A DNA stretch of 35,210 nucleotides from Acidobacteriota bacterium. Its GTDB lineage: Bacteria > Acidobacteriota > JAAYUB01. Positions within the stretch are counted from its first letter, which is position 1. The number at the start of each line of letters is the position of its first letter. A program made the position numbers and the translations under genes. Positions 7,224 through 15,106 of the stretch are shown in pieces. The notes below the pieces were generated by a model that saw only the letters and a list, made by a program, of their open reading frames with translations, searched no databases and was not told the DNA's origin. The stretch lies in the NCBI GenBank assembly GCA_017996395.1, contig JAGOHA010000023.1, positions 1 through 35,210 on the forward strand. The letters are read 5' to 3'.

Positions 7224-9219
7224 TATTTCTTTGACCCAGCATTGTCCCCTGGCATGCGAGTATTGCTTTGCCCGTTCCCTGCCGGATGATTTCAACCTGC
7301 CGGACTTTATGTCCCGAGCTACGTTCGATTGGGCGCTGCAGCTGCTTAATTGTTCGGGGATCCGACAGGTTCGGCTGCTGGGTGGCGAACCCACGCTGCA
7401 CCCGGCATTTCCAGCTTTGGTAGAGGACATCATCAAAACCGGCCTGGATCTCATGCTGTTCACCAACGGCCAAATGTCCGACTCCGTTATCGATTGTCTG
7501 GCTGAGTTGCCAACGGAACGTGTGTCCATCCTGGTCAATGCGGCCACACGCCTCTTTACCGCCGGCAGCTCGTTGGACCCTTCCGTTGACGGGCTGTTCC
7601 GACGGCTGGGTAACCGCATTGCCTTGGGGCTAAACGTCTCCTCCCCACCCGGTTTGTCAGATCACATTCTGAATCATGTTTCCCGTTACGGACTGATTCC
7701 GGCGGTGCGCCTGGGCCTGGCCCACCCCCACGCGGCGGCGGATCGGCCGTTCCTCCACCCTCGCCTCTATCGGATGATGGGCGAGCGACTGGTCGCGTTT
7801 CTGGATCGTGCCCGGCAATTGGGTATTGAAGTGAATCTGGACTGCGGCTTTGTTCCCTGCATGTTTCCGAACGGCGGCCAGGAACTGGAGCCGGAGCTGG
7901 CCCGCCAGATCGGCCGGCGCTGCAGTCCCATTCCCGACATCTTGCCGGACGGAAGCGTCATCGCCTGTTTCCCCCTGGCGAAAAAAGGGCGATTCCGTCC
8001 CGACAACGGCGACGATCTGGCCGATATCCGAAATCGTTTCACGGTCCTTGAGCAATCCTTTGAATCCCTGGGTATTTTCCCGGAGTGCGCGGCCTGCCGT
8101 GCCCGGAGCAATGGCTGTTGCAGCGGAGGTTGTCGGGCAGCGGCCATTCGTCGTCTGCGGCAGCAACCGTTCACGTTCACGATGTCGGCGCACGACACCC
8201 CATCCGATCCGTTCGTCACCCACATGACCAACCGACGCGAAACAGCCGACCCCGGCCGGCTGGCCGCTTCCGCCCGGTCCTCTCCCCCACGTTGGGTGAT
8301 TCCGTACGTCGATCAGCCCCTCATATTCTGGCAGCAGCTGGCCGACGATTTCGACTCAGAGCTTCTGTCCGTATATTTCCCGCTGCCCGGAACAGCCGTC
8401 GGTTCGGGCCGACCGCGCCAACCGATGGCCCACTTGGCTGAATTCCTGGAACACCGCCTGTTTCCCTTGAACGTGTTGGTGAATCCCATCGTCCTGCCAA
8501 AACCGCTGGACAAAATCTGGCCGGACATCGCCCATGCCTTACGGGAATTTGAACGCCGACACGGTATGGTCTCAGTGACGACGGCGGACCTGCTCCTCGC
8601 CGAACGGATCCGACAAGAGTTTCCCGATTGCATCATCGCTGCCTCGGTTCTGATGGACATCGCCACTCCCTGGCAGGCCCATCTGTTGAACGGTGTCTGC
8701 GATATTTTGGTACCGTCCAGCCAGGTGATGCGCAACCTGCCGGCCTTACGGGAATTACGGAAGGCATTCAACGGGCGGATACGACTCATCGTCAACGAGG
8801 CTTGCTTACCCGGGTGCCCGTATCGCCGACAGCATTTCTTCGAAATGGGTCAAGGGGAGGTCTTACCGCACTCCCTTTGTGAACCGTTGTTGAAAGTGCA
8901 CCCGTGGCTGCGGTTGACCGGAGCTTGGGTGCTGCCACAGCACCTGCACTTCTATGACGGTCTGATCGATGAATGGAAGCTGGCCGGACGAGTCACCCTT
9001 CAGGATCCGGTCCGCTACCGCCGGGTGCTGTCCGCATACCTGGCCCGCACACCCATGCAACCGCACGAAATCGGCGGTGGTCCGGCATCACCGCTCCACC
9101 CGCTGGACATCGAGGCGGATTTCTTCCAGCAGACACTGACCTGCGACCACCGCTGTCAGGCGTGTTCTGTGTGCCGTGAATACATGACCGCACGGATGAA
9201 GCACCAGCCGGAAGTCTGA
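7216..9219 (+). CDS. Radical SAM enzyme fused to a Cys-containing U32-peptidase-like region (maturase 3)
   Basis: 667 residues. The radical SAM core begins at the extreme N-terminus: C10-x3-C14-x2-C17 (CPLACEYC) and LLGGEPTLHP at 55-64. Auxiliary Cys follow (GFVPCMF, RRCSPIP, VIACFP, then CAACRARSNGCCSGGC near residue 295), a SPASM-like set. After a linker near 340-355, a second domain runs to the end: alternating beta/alpha segments (LNVLVNPIVLP, IIAASVLMDIATPW, RIRLIVNEACLPGCPYRRQHFF) that resemble U32-family barrel proteins, which bind Fe-S through similar Cys; it closes with CDHRCQACSVC. The U32 comparison is tentative. The start is fixed by the 8-nt overlap with the previous gene and by how close the Cys triad lies to it. 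Role inferred: a further modification step, possibly with oxygen-independent hydroxylation as in UbiU/UbiV, but unproven. Confidence 0.8.
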   Translation: MANISLTQHCPLACEYCFARSLPDDFNLPDFMSRATFDWALQLLNCSGIRQVRLLGGEPTLHPAFPALVEDIIKTGLDLMLFTNGQMSDSVIDCLAELPTERVSILVNAATRLFTAGSSLDPSVDGLFRRLGNRIALGLNVSSPPGLSDHILNHVSRYGLIPAVRLGLAHPHAAADRPFLHPRLYRMMGERLVAFLDRARQLGIEVNLDCGFVPCMFPNGGQELEPELARQIGRRCSPIPDILPDGSVIACFPLAKKGRFRPDNGDDLADIRNRFTVLEQSFESLGIFPECAACRARSNGCCSGGCRAAAIRRLRQQPFTFTMSAHDTPSDPFVTHMTNRRETADPGRLAASARSSPPRWVIPYVDQPLIFWQQLADDFDSELLSVYFPLPGTAVGSGRPRQPMAHLAEFLEHRLFPLNVLVNPIVLPKPLDKIWPDIAHALREFERRHGMVSVTTADLLLAERIRQEFPDCIIAASVLMDIATPWQAHLLNGVCDILVPSSQVMRNLPALRELRKAFNGRIRLIVNEACLPGCPYRRQHFFEMGQGEVLPHSLCEPLLKVHPWLRLTGAWVLPQHLHFYDGLIDEWKLAGRVTLQDPVRYRRVLSAYLARTPMQPHEIGGGPASPLHPLDIEADFFQQTLTCDHRCQACSVCREYMTARMKHQPEV

Positions 9220-9316
9220 GCACCCGGCCCTGCGGGCGAATGAACAGACGGTCTCTCCCAACACCCACACCGCGGCCCGCGCGCCCGCAGAGCAAGACCG
9301 TGATGCGGATTGATTC

Positions 9317-9345
9317 CACCGCGTGGGATTGCTACCATCGCGGTG
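9317..9345 (+). other. Hairpin in the gap between maturases 3 and 4
   Basis: CACCGCG and CGCGGTG form a 7-bp perfect stem, extended inside by TGG/CCA with one bulged base. It lies in the only sizeable gap of the cluster (9220-9387) and is followed directly by a CCGGATCCGG palindrome (9346-9355). No T-run follows, so it is not a typical intrinsic terminator; it could set mRNA stability or partial read-through to the last gene. Confidence 0.35.
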
Positions 9346-9387
9346 CCGGATCCGGTGGCCACAAACGTTTCGGTCGGTTGAACAGGT

Positions 9388-12156
9388 ATGCCTCTTTTCC
9401 GCCGCATCCATCCGCGATGGCCGGTGTTTCGGATCGGCCATCTCGAGGCCCGGGAGATCCTGTATACGCCCGGACACCTGGCGACGGTTTCCGCTCGCGC
9501 GGCCGATTTGCTGGAATCGGAATGGCTGCTGGGGCGCATGCCCGAGACGGAGGCGCCGCGTGCGGTGGCCGCTTGGCTCGTGGAACGAGCTCAGGAATCC
9601 ACGGCTTTCTGGGAGCAGCGGTTTCAGGCTCCCTTTGCCCCCGAATGCCTGTCCCTCAGCCCCGGCGACAAGTGCAACCTGCGCTGCATGTATTGCTATT
9701 CCCGCGGCCGGCGGGAGGCGTCGGGCGCTGGCGCCGCCAGCCGTCAGGCTGACGCGGACGAGCGATCCTACCGGGCCGCGGCCCGCCTCGTAGCCCGTCA
9801 CTGTGCACGGAAAGGTGTTCCATTCCACCTGGTCATCCAGGGCGGTGGCGAACCTGCCCAACACTGGGATACGGTATGCCGTGCCGTTGCCGCCACCCGC
9901 GAGGCCGCTGCGGCCGCCGGCGTCGCCTGGCGCGGCTACCTGGCCACCAACGGTACGCTGTCAGCGGAACAGGCCGCCTGGGCGGCGACGAACTTTGACT
10001 GTATCGGTCTATCCTGCGACGGCCCGCCTCATATCCACGATCGGCTACGCCCCTTCGCCGACGGCAGCCCCTCCTCGTTCCGGGTCATCGAGACAGCACA
10101 AACCATTCGCGCCGCTGGCGGCAACCTGGAGGCCAGGGCCACCATAATTCCCGCAACCATGGACTGCCAGACTGAAATCGCCTCCTTTCTGCGCGATGAG
10201 CTTGGTGCGACGCGCCTGCGGTTCGAACCGGTGTACAGGCCCTTCGTGGAGAGTGAACCGGTGTTCCTGCCGGACCAGGCCGAGACCTTTGCCGCCAATT
10301 TTCTAGGGGCGCAGCGCCTCATGCGGTTGTCAGGCGTGACTCTTGAATTATCGGGCGTTCGCCTGGGCGAGATCCACGGCCCCTTTTGTGACGTGCTGCG
10401 CCACACGCTCCGCCTGGTTCCCGGTGGCCTCGCCACAGCGTGTTTCCGGTGCTCCGGGGATGCCGAAGTCCAGTCACATGGCCTGGTCGTGGGGCAACTC
10501 GATCCTGAATCGGACCGTTACATTTTGGACACGAGTCGGATCGAGGTCCTGCAACGGGCCGCATCCCGGATCCCGAACTTCTGCCAACAATGCCCAAACC
10601 TTTTCCACTGCACCCGCGGCTGTCCGGACCGCTGCCCTGCCGTCGGTGAAAATCCCGCTCAGGCGGCTGCTCAGGACGAGTCTCTGGCAGCGTCCTTTCG
10701 CTGCCGCCTCTATCAGCTCCTGATCGCCTCATGGCTGCTTGATTCTGTCGACACGACGGCATTCAAGGCGGCTGACCCGGGTGACCAGCCGGCGCACCCC
10801 GCCGCCGAGGGTGCGGCCGCTGATGCACTCGGTGCCTTCCTGGTGGATGCGCCTCCGGAAGTGGATGTTTTCGCCATTCGCCGACAGTGGCAGGCCGCAA
10901 ATCAGCGTTACCCGGTCTCGGGGCGCCGCATGCCGGACCCGCCGTGGCGCGAGCACAGCTACGAGTTCGACGGCCGCCGGACCTGGGAACTTCTGGTGGA
11001 GACCATTCCCGCTCTGGAGCCGATTCGCCCCATGTCCGTGTACATCCATGTTCCATTTTGCGAGGAGCGGTGCGGCTTCTGTGACTGCTACTCGTTACCG
11101 GTGCGGCACGTTCGTTCATCGCTGATGGACGCCTACGTCAGCGCCCTGCGGGAGGAGACGGCTGCATGGGCGAAAATCCCGTCCCTTTCCCGCCGACCGG
11201 TCACTACTGTCCATTGGGGCGGCGGTACGCCGAACGTTCTGACATCGGAGTCGTTTTTAACGGTGCTGCACGATCTGCGTGGCGCCTTCAACACAAGTCC
11301 CGGCACCGAATGGGCACTCGAATCCACCAGCCGCCGGCTGACCGACGGGCATCTGGCCTGGTTGTGCGAGCAGGGATTTTCGCGCCTTCACATCGGAGTT
11401 CAAACCCTGGAAGAGCCACTGCGCCGGCGGATCGGGCGGCGGGACGACACCGCCACAGTGCTGGAGCGCATCGATCGGGTGTTGCGGTCAGGTTTTATCG
11501 CCACGGTGGACATCGTCTACGGTCTGCCGGGCCAGACTGTAAGGGGTTTGCTGGACACGCTGCGCCGGCTGACGGCGTCCGGCGTGCATGGTTTTTCGCT
11601 TTACCGCTTGAACCGCAGCGTTCGGAACAGGCGTTTTTTGGCCACGCTCGGCTCCTGCCAGCCGGATGCGACGGCAGACTTCGTCCTCATGCAGGCAGCC
11701 GATCAATTCCTGCGTGCGGCTGGATTCCGCCGCAACCATTTTGATCACTATTGCCGGCCGCCGGACCGCAATCTGTACAACACCCACGCCACCCGGGGCG
11801 AGGACCTGTTGGCGCTGGGTGCGACGGCCGACGGGCTGTTCCACGATCTGGTCTATCGCCATCCCACCACCGGCAAGTACCTGACACCCGATCGACGCGG
11901 CGTGCCCGTGCTGGAAGGCGGCCTGTGCCTGTCGTCGCGGGAGCGGGCAGTGTATCCGGCGAAGGCGGCTCTCATGGCCGGCCGGGTGCCGGTGGAATAT
12001 GTTCGCAGTCTGGGAGCGTCGGACCTTCTGGACCGATGGCAGGAGTGCGCCCTGATCGAAAGTGATCCGGATACCGGTGGGCTCACCCTCACCGCCGCAG
12101 GAGCATGGCTCGTCCAGAACATGATCGAAGATCTGGCCGGCCGTTCGCCGGCGTAA
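9388..12156 (+). CDS. Two-headed radical SAM protein: SPASM-type maturase fused to HemN-type radical SAM enzyme (maturase 4)
   Basis: 922 residues. First half: N-terminal helical part, then C96-x3-C100-x2-C103 (CNLRCMYCY), IQGGGEP and a SPASM-like tail with CFRCSGD and CQQCPNLFHCTRGCPDRC (around residues 350-415). Second half from about residue 545: YIHVPFCEERCGFCDCY gives the HemN-type C558-x3-C562-x2-C565-x-C567. It is followed by HWGGGTPNVLT, LHIGVQTLEEPLRRRIGR and DIVYGLPGQT, all typical of the coproporphyrinogen III dehydrogenase fold. HemN relatives include coproporphyrinogen dehydrogenase, heme-handling enzymes and class C radical SAM methyltransferases such as those of thiopeptide pathways. 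In this setting a C-methylation or related step on the peptide is more plausible than heme synthesis, but this is inference. The ATG at 9388 has a modest AACAGGT site. Last gene of the plus-strand cluster; 241 bp of non-coding DNA separate it from convergent hydF. Confidence 0.9.
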   Translation: MPLFRRIHPRWPVFRIGHLEAREILYTPGHLATVSARAADLLESEWLLGRMPETEAPRAVAAWLVERAQESTAFWEQRFQAPFAPECLSLSPGDKCNLRCMYCYSRGRREASGAGAASRQADADERSYRAAARLVARHCARKGVPFHLVIQGGGEPAQHWDTVCRAVAATREAAAAAGVAWRGYLATNGTLSAEQAAWAATNFDCIGLSCDGPPHIHDRLRPFADGSPSSFRVIETAQTIRAAGGNLEARATIIPATMDCQTEIASFLRDELGATRLRFEPVYRPFVESEPVFLPDQAETFAANFLGAQRLMRLSGVTLELSGVRLGEIHGPFCDVLRHTLRLVPGGLATACFRCSGDAEVQSHGLVVGQLDPESDRYILDTSRIEVLQRAASRIPNFCQQCPNLFHCTRGCPDRCPAVGENPAQAAAQDESLAASFRCRLYQLLIASWLLDSVDTTAFKAADPGDQPAHPAAEGAAADALGAFLVDAPPEVDVFAIRRQWQAANQRYPVSGRRMPDPPWREHSYEFDGRRTWELLVETIPALEPIRPMSVYIHVPFCEERCGFCDCYSLPVRHVRSSLMDAYVSALREETAAWAKIPSLSRRPVTTVHWGGGTPNVLTSESFLTVLHDLRGAFNTSPGTEWALESTSRRLTDGHLAWLCEQGFSRLHIGVQTLEEPLRRRIGRRDDTATVLERIDRVLRSGFIATVDIVYGLPGQTVRGLLDTLRRLTASGVHGFSLYRLNRSVRNRRFLATLGSCQPDATADFVLMQAADQFLRAAGFRRNHFDHYCRPPDRNLYNTHATRGEDLLALGATADGLFHDLVYRHPTTGKYLTPDRRGVPVLEGGLCLSSRERAVYPAKAALMAGRVPVEYVRSLGASDLLDRWQECALIESDPDTGGLTLTAAGAWLVQNMIEDLAGRSPA

Positions 12157-12397
12157 TCCTCAGCGGCATCCCCACGGCATCACGTCAGCGAATATCTGCC
12201 GCCGGGGGATACCGAGGCACCGGAATGATCATACGCCGTCGATACCCCATGGATCGTGCATCTCCCGGCACACCCAGCTGAGGCCAGACAGCCGATGTCG
12301 CGCGCAGGGTATTTTGCGCACGCCGATGATCGGTCAGTTCATTTTGCCCATTGTGCTAGACGTATATCCCGTCCGAACTGCATGCGGCGACCACAAC

Positions 12398-13645
12398 CTA
12401 CGTCAGGGGCCTGCCGGGTTCGGCGGCGGCGCGCCAGGCCGCCAGGGCGGAGGGGAAGGGGGCGAGGGCGCGGTCGAGAATCCCCATGGTCGCGGCGATG
12501 GCCACGCCGTAGTTGGTCACCGGCACGCCGGCGGCGCGGCTGCGCAGGATCCGGCCCAGCATCTCCCGGCGGTTCTGCATACAGCCGCCGCAGTGCACCA
12601 CGAGGCGGTAGCGGCCCAGGTCCGCCGGGAAATCGTGTCCCTGGACGGTGTCGAACTCGAGGGGGCCGCCCACGTGCTCGGTGAGCCAGCGCGGCAGCTT
12701 GACCCGGCCGATGTCGTCGGCGATGGGATGGTGACTGCACGCTTCGGCCACCAGCACCCGGTCGCCCGGCCGGAGGGTGGCGATGGCCGCCGCGCCGCGG
12801 GCGAGCTCGGCCAGGTCGCCCTTGAAGCGGGCGAACAGGATGGAGAACGAGGTCAGCGGCACCGCCGGCGGCGTGTCGGCGGCCACCTGCCGGAAGGCCT
12901 GGGAGTCGGTGACCACGATGGCGGGGGGCCGGGTGAGGCGCTCCAGCACGCCGCGCAGCTCGCGCTCCTTGGTCACAAGGCAGGCGGCGTCGCCGTCGAG
13001 CAGGTCGCGGATGGTCTGGACCTGGGGCAGGATGAGACGTCCCCGCGGCGCCTCCTTGTCGATGGGCACCACGAGCACGGCCAGCTCGCCGGGCGGGACG
13101 AGGTCGCGCAGGATGGCGGGAGCATCGATGAAATCGTCGGGCGCGGCCCGCAGGATGGCCTCGCGCAACGCCGCCAGCCCCTCGCCGGAGCGGGCGCAGG
13201 TTCGCACCACGGGCACCTGCCGCGCCGCCAGCCCGGCCAGGACGTCGTCCGCCGGAGCGGTGACATCCACCTGGTTGAACACCGCGACGGCGGCCACCCC
13301 GCGGCGGGCGAACTCGCCGAGGAGCGCCTCCTCGAACTCGCCCCAGCCGGCCGAACCGGCAACGACCAGGCCGAGGTCCGTCCGGTCCAGGACCTGGCGG
13401 GTCCGGCCGATCCGCAGGTCGCCCAGGGCGCCGCTGTCGTCGATCCCGGCCGTGTCGATGAACAGCACCGGGCCCAGGGGGAGAAACTCCATGGGCTTTT
13501 CCACCGGATCGGTGGTGGTCCCCGCCTCGGGCGAGACGATGGAGACCGACTGCCGGACCAGCGCGTTGAGCAGGGAGCTCTTGCCGACGTTGCGCCGGCC
13601 GAAGAACCCGATGTGCAGCCGCATGCCGCGGGGGGCTTTGTTCAT
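12398..13645 (-). CDS. hydF: [FeFe] hydrogenase maturation GTPase HydF
   Basis: 415 residues from the ATG at 13645 (a GTG two codons upstream is possible). HydF is the scaffold on which HydE and HydG products are assembled into the 2Fe subcluster before transfer to apo-HydA. The N-terminal GTPase domain shows the P-loop GRRNVGKSS at 16-24 and the switch DTAG. The C-terminal half carries the 4Fe-4S ligands of the C-x-H...C-x-x-C type (CSHHP, then about 45 residues later HCGGC). Length fits the family. It is the last gene of the hydrogenase operon, 39 nt after hydG, and converges on the radical SAM cluster. Confidence 0.97.
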   Translation of the reverse strand: MNKAPRGMRLHIGFFGRRNVGKSSLLNALVRQSVSIVSPEAGTTTDPVEKPMEFLPLGPVLFIDTAGIDDSGALGDLRIGRTRQVLDRTDLGLVVAGSAGWGEFEEALLGEFARRGVAAVAVFNQVDVTAPADDVLAGLAARQVPVVRTCARSGEGLAALREAILRAAPDDFIDAPAILRDLVPPGELAVLVVPIDKEAPRGRLILPQVQTIRDLLDGDAACLVTKERELRGVLERLTRPPAIVVTDSQAFRQVAADTPPAVPLTSFSILFARFKGDLAELARGAAAIATLRPGDRVLVAEACSHHPIADDIGRVKLPRWLTEHVGGPLEFDTVQGHDFPADLGRYRLVVHCGGCMQNRREMLGRILRSRAAGVPVTNYGVAIAATMGILDRALAPFPSALAAWRAAAEPGRPLT

Positions 13646-13684
13646 GTTCACCTACCGGCCGATTGGGCGGGCCGCCCGCGCCGT

Positions 13685-15106
13685 TTAGAGATAAATGTCG
13701 CGCTCACCGCCGCGGATCCGCGCCAGCCGGGCCTCCAGGCGGCCCCGGGCGGGGGCGTCGGCGATGCGGTCGAGCTCGCGGGCCAGCAGCGCCTCGCCGG
13801 CGGCGCGGGTTTCGGGGGACGCGTAATCCTCGAGGTACTCGACGAGGGTCATCAGGGCGTTGGGGGTGCAGAAGCGCTGGATGAACCCGGGGATGGCGTA
13901 CTCCATGAAGTGCTCGCCGGTGCGGTTGAGGCGGTAGCAGGAGGTGCAGAAGCTCGGGATGAAGCCGTCGTGCAGGAGCTGGCGGATGGTCTCGTCCAGC
14001 GAGCGGATGTCGCCCAGCTCGAACTGCTCCCGCTCCATGCACTGCGCGTCGCCGGCCTCGGTGTAGCCGCCCAGCTCGAGCCGGCTGCCGGCGTCGATCT
14101 GGGACACGCCGAAGCCCAGCAGCTCGCGGCGGATCTCCGGAGTCTCCCGCGCGGTCAGGATGAGGCCGGTGTACGGCACGGCCAGGCGCAGGATGGCGAT
14201 GAGCCGCTTGAAGTCGGCGTCGGCGACCGTCCAGGCCGGGTCCACCCGCACCCCGCAGGCGGGTCGGATCCGCGGGAAGCTGATGGTATGCGGCCCGACG
14301 CTGTAACGCTTCTGCAGATGGCGGGCGTGGCTGATTAGCCCGAGCAGCTCGAAGCGCCAGTCGTAGAGCCCGAACAGCACGCCCAGCCCCACGTCGTCGA
14401 GCCCGGCCTCCATGGCCCGGGACAGGCCGTCCAGGCGCCAGAGGTAGTTGCCCTTCCGGGTATGGGCCGGGTGGTAGCGGGTGTAGGTGGGGTGGTGGTA
14501 GGTCTCCTGAAAGATCTGGTAGGTGCCGATCCCGGCCTCCTTGATGATCCGGTAGCCGGCGTGGTCGAACGGGGCGGCGTTGATGTTGACCCTTCGGATC
14601 TCGCCGTGCCCGACGCGGATGCCGTACACCTGCCGGGTGGTGGCGGCGATGAACTCGGCGTCGTAGCTGGGATGCTCGCCGAACACCAGGATCAGCCGCT
14701 TGTGACCCTGCTGTTCCAGGGCCGTCACCTGCTGGTGCAGCTCGTCGGGTCGCAGCGTGCGCCGGATCACGTCAAGGTTGGATTGGCGAAAGGCGCAGTA
14801 GCCGCACTCGTTGAGACACTCGTTGCCGATGTACAGCGGGGCGAACAGAACGATCCGGTTCCCGTAGACGTCGCGTTTGAGCTGCCGCGCCGAGGCGAAG
14901 ATCTCCTCCACCATCGCCGGATCCGCGGTCCGGATCAGCGCCGCCGTCTCCTCGAGGTTGAGAGCCTCCTTGGCCATGCTCTTGGCGAGCACGTCCCGGA
15001 CCCGGGCCGGTTCCGGCGGCGGTCCGCTGACCAGCCGGGACAGCCGGTCGTCATCGATGAAGTCGACCGCATGGCGGCTCAAGTTGGATTCATTCACTTC
15101 GACCAT
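13685..15106 (-). CDS. hydG: [FeFe] hydrogenase maturase HydG (tyrosine lyase, CO/CN supply)
   Basis: 473 residues. The start is the ATG at 15106, preceded at 7 nt by AAGGAGTG; the longer reading frame upstream lies within hydE. HydG is a radical SAM enzyme that cleaves tyrosine to p-cresol and yields the CO and cyanide ligands on an iron-cysteine synthon. The radical SAM triad is C97-x3-C101-x2-C104 (CLNECGYC). The second cluster site needed for CO/CN formation is present near the C-terminus as CTSC...FC (C-x2-C-x22-C type), which separates HydG from the related ThiH. The first 13 nt overlap the end of hydE, so the two are translationally coupled. Confidence 0.97.
   Translation of the reverse strand: MVEVNESNLSRHAVDFIDDDRLSRLVSGPPPEPARVRDVLAKSMAKEALNLEETAALIRTADPAMVEEIFASARQLKRDVYGNRIVLFAPLYIGNECLNECGYCAFRQSNLDVIRRTLRPDELHQQVTALEQQGHKRLILVFGEHPSYDAEFIAATTRQVYGIRVGHGEIRRVNINAAPFDHAGYRIIKEAGIGTYQIFQETYHHPTYTRYHPAHTRKGNYLWRLDGLSRAMEAGLDDVGLGVLFGLYDWRFELLGLISHARHLQKRYSVGPHTISFPRIRPACGVRVDPAWTVADADFKRLIAILRLAVPYTGLILTARETPEIRRELLGFGVSQIDAGSRLELGGYTEAGDAQCMEREQFELGDIRSLDETIRQLLHDGFIPSFCTSCYRLNRTGEHFMEYAIPGFIQRFCTPNALMTLVEYLEDYASPETRAAGEALLARELDRIADAPARGRLEARLARIRGGERDIYL

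Noticed and set aside
12314..14338. 674-codon open frame on the plus strand
   Set aside because: Antisense to hydF and hydG; Gly/Arg/His/Asp-rich with no family motif. It is a product of the high GC3 of the real genes.
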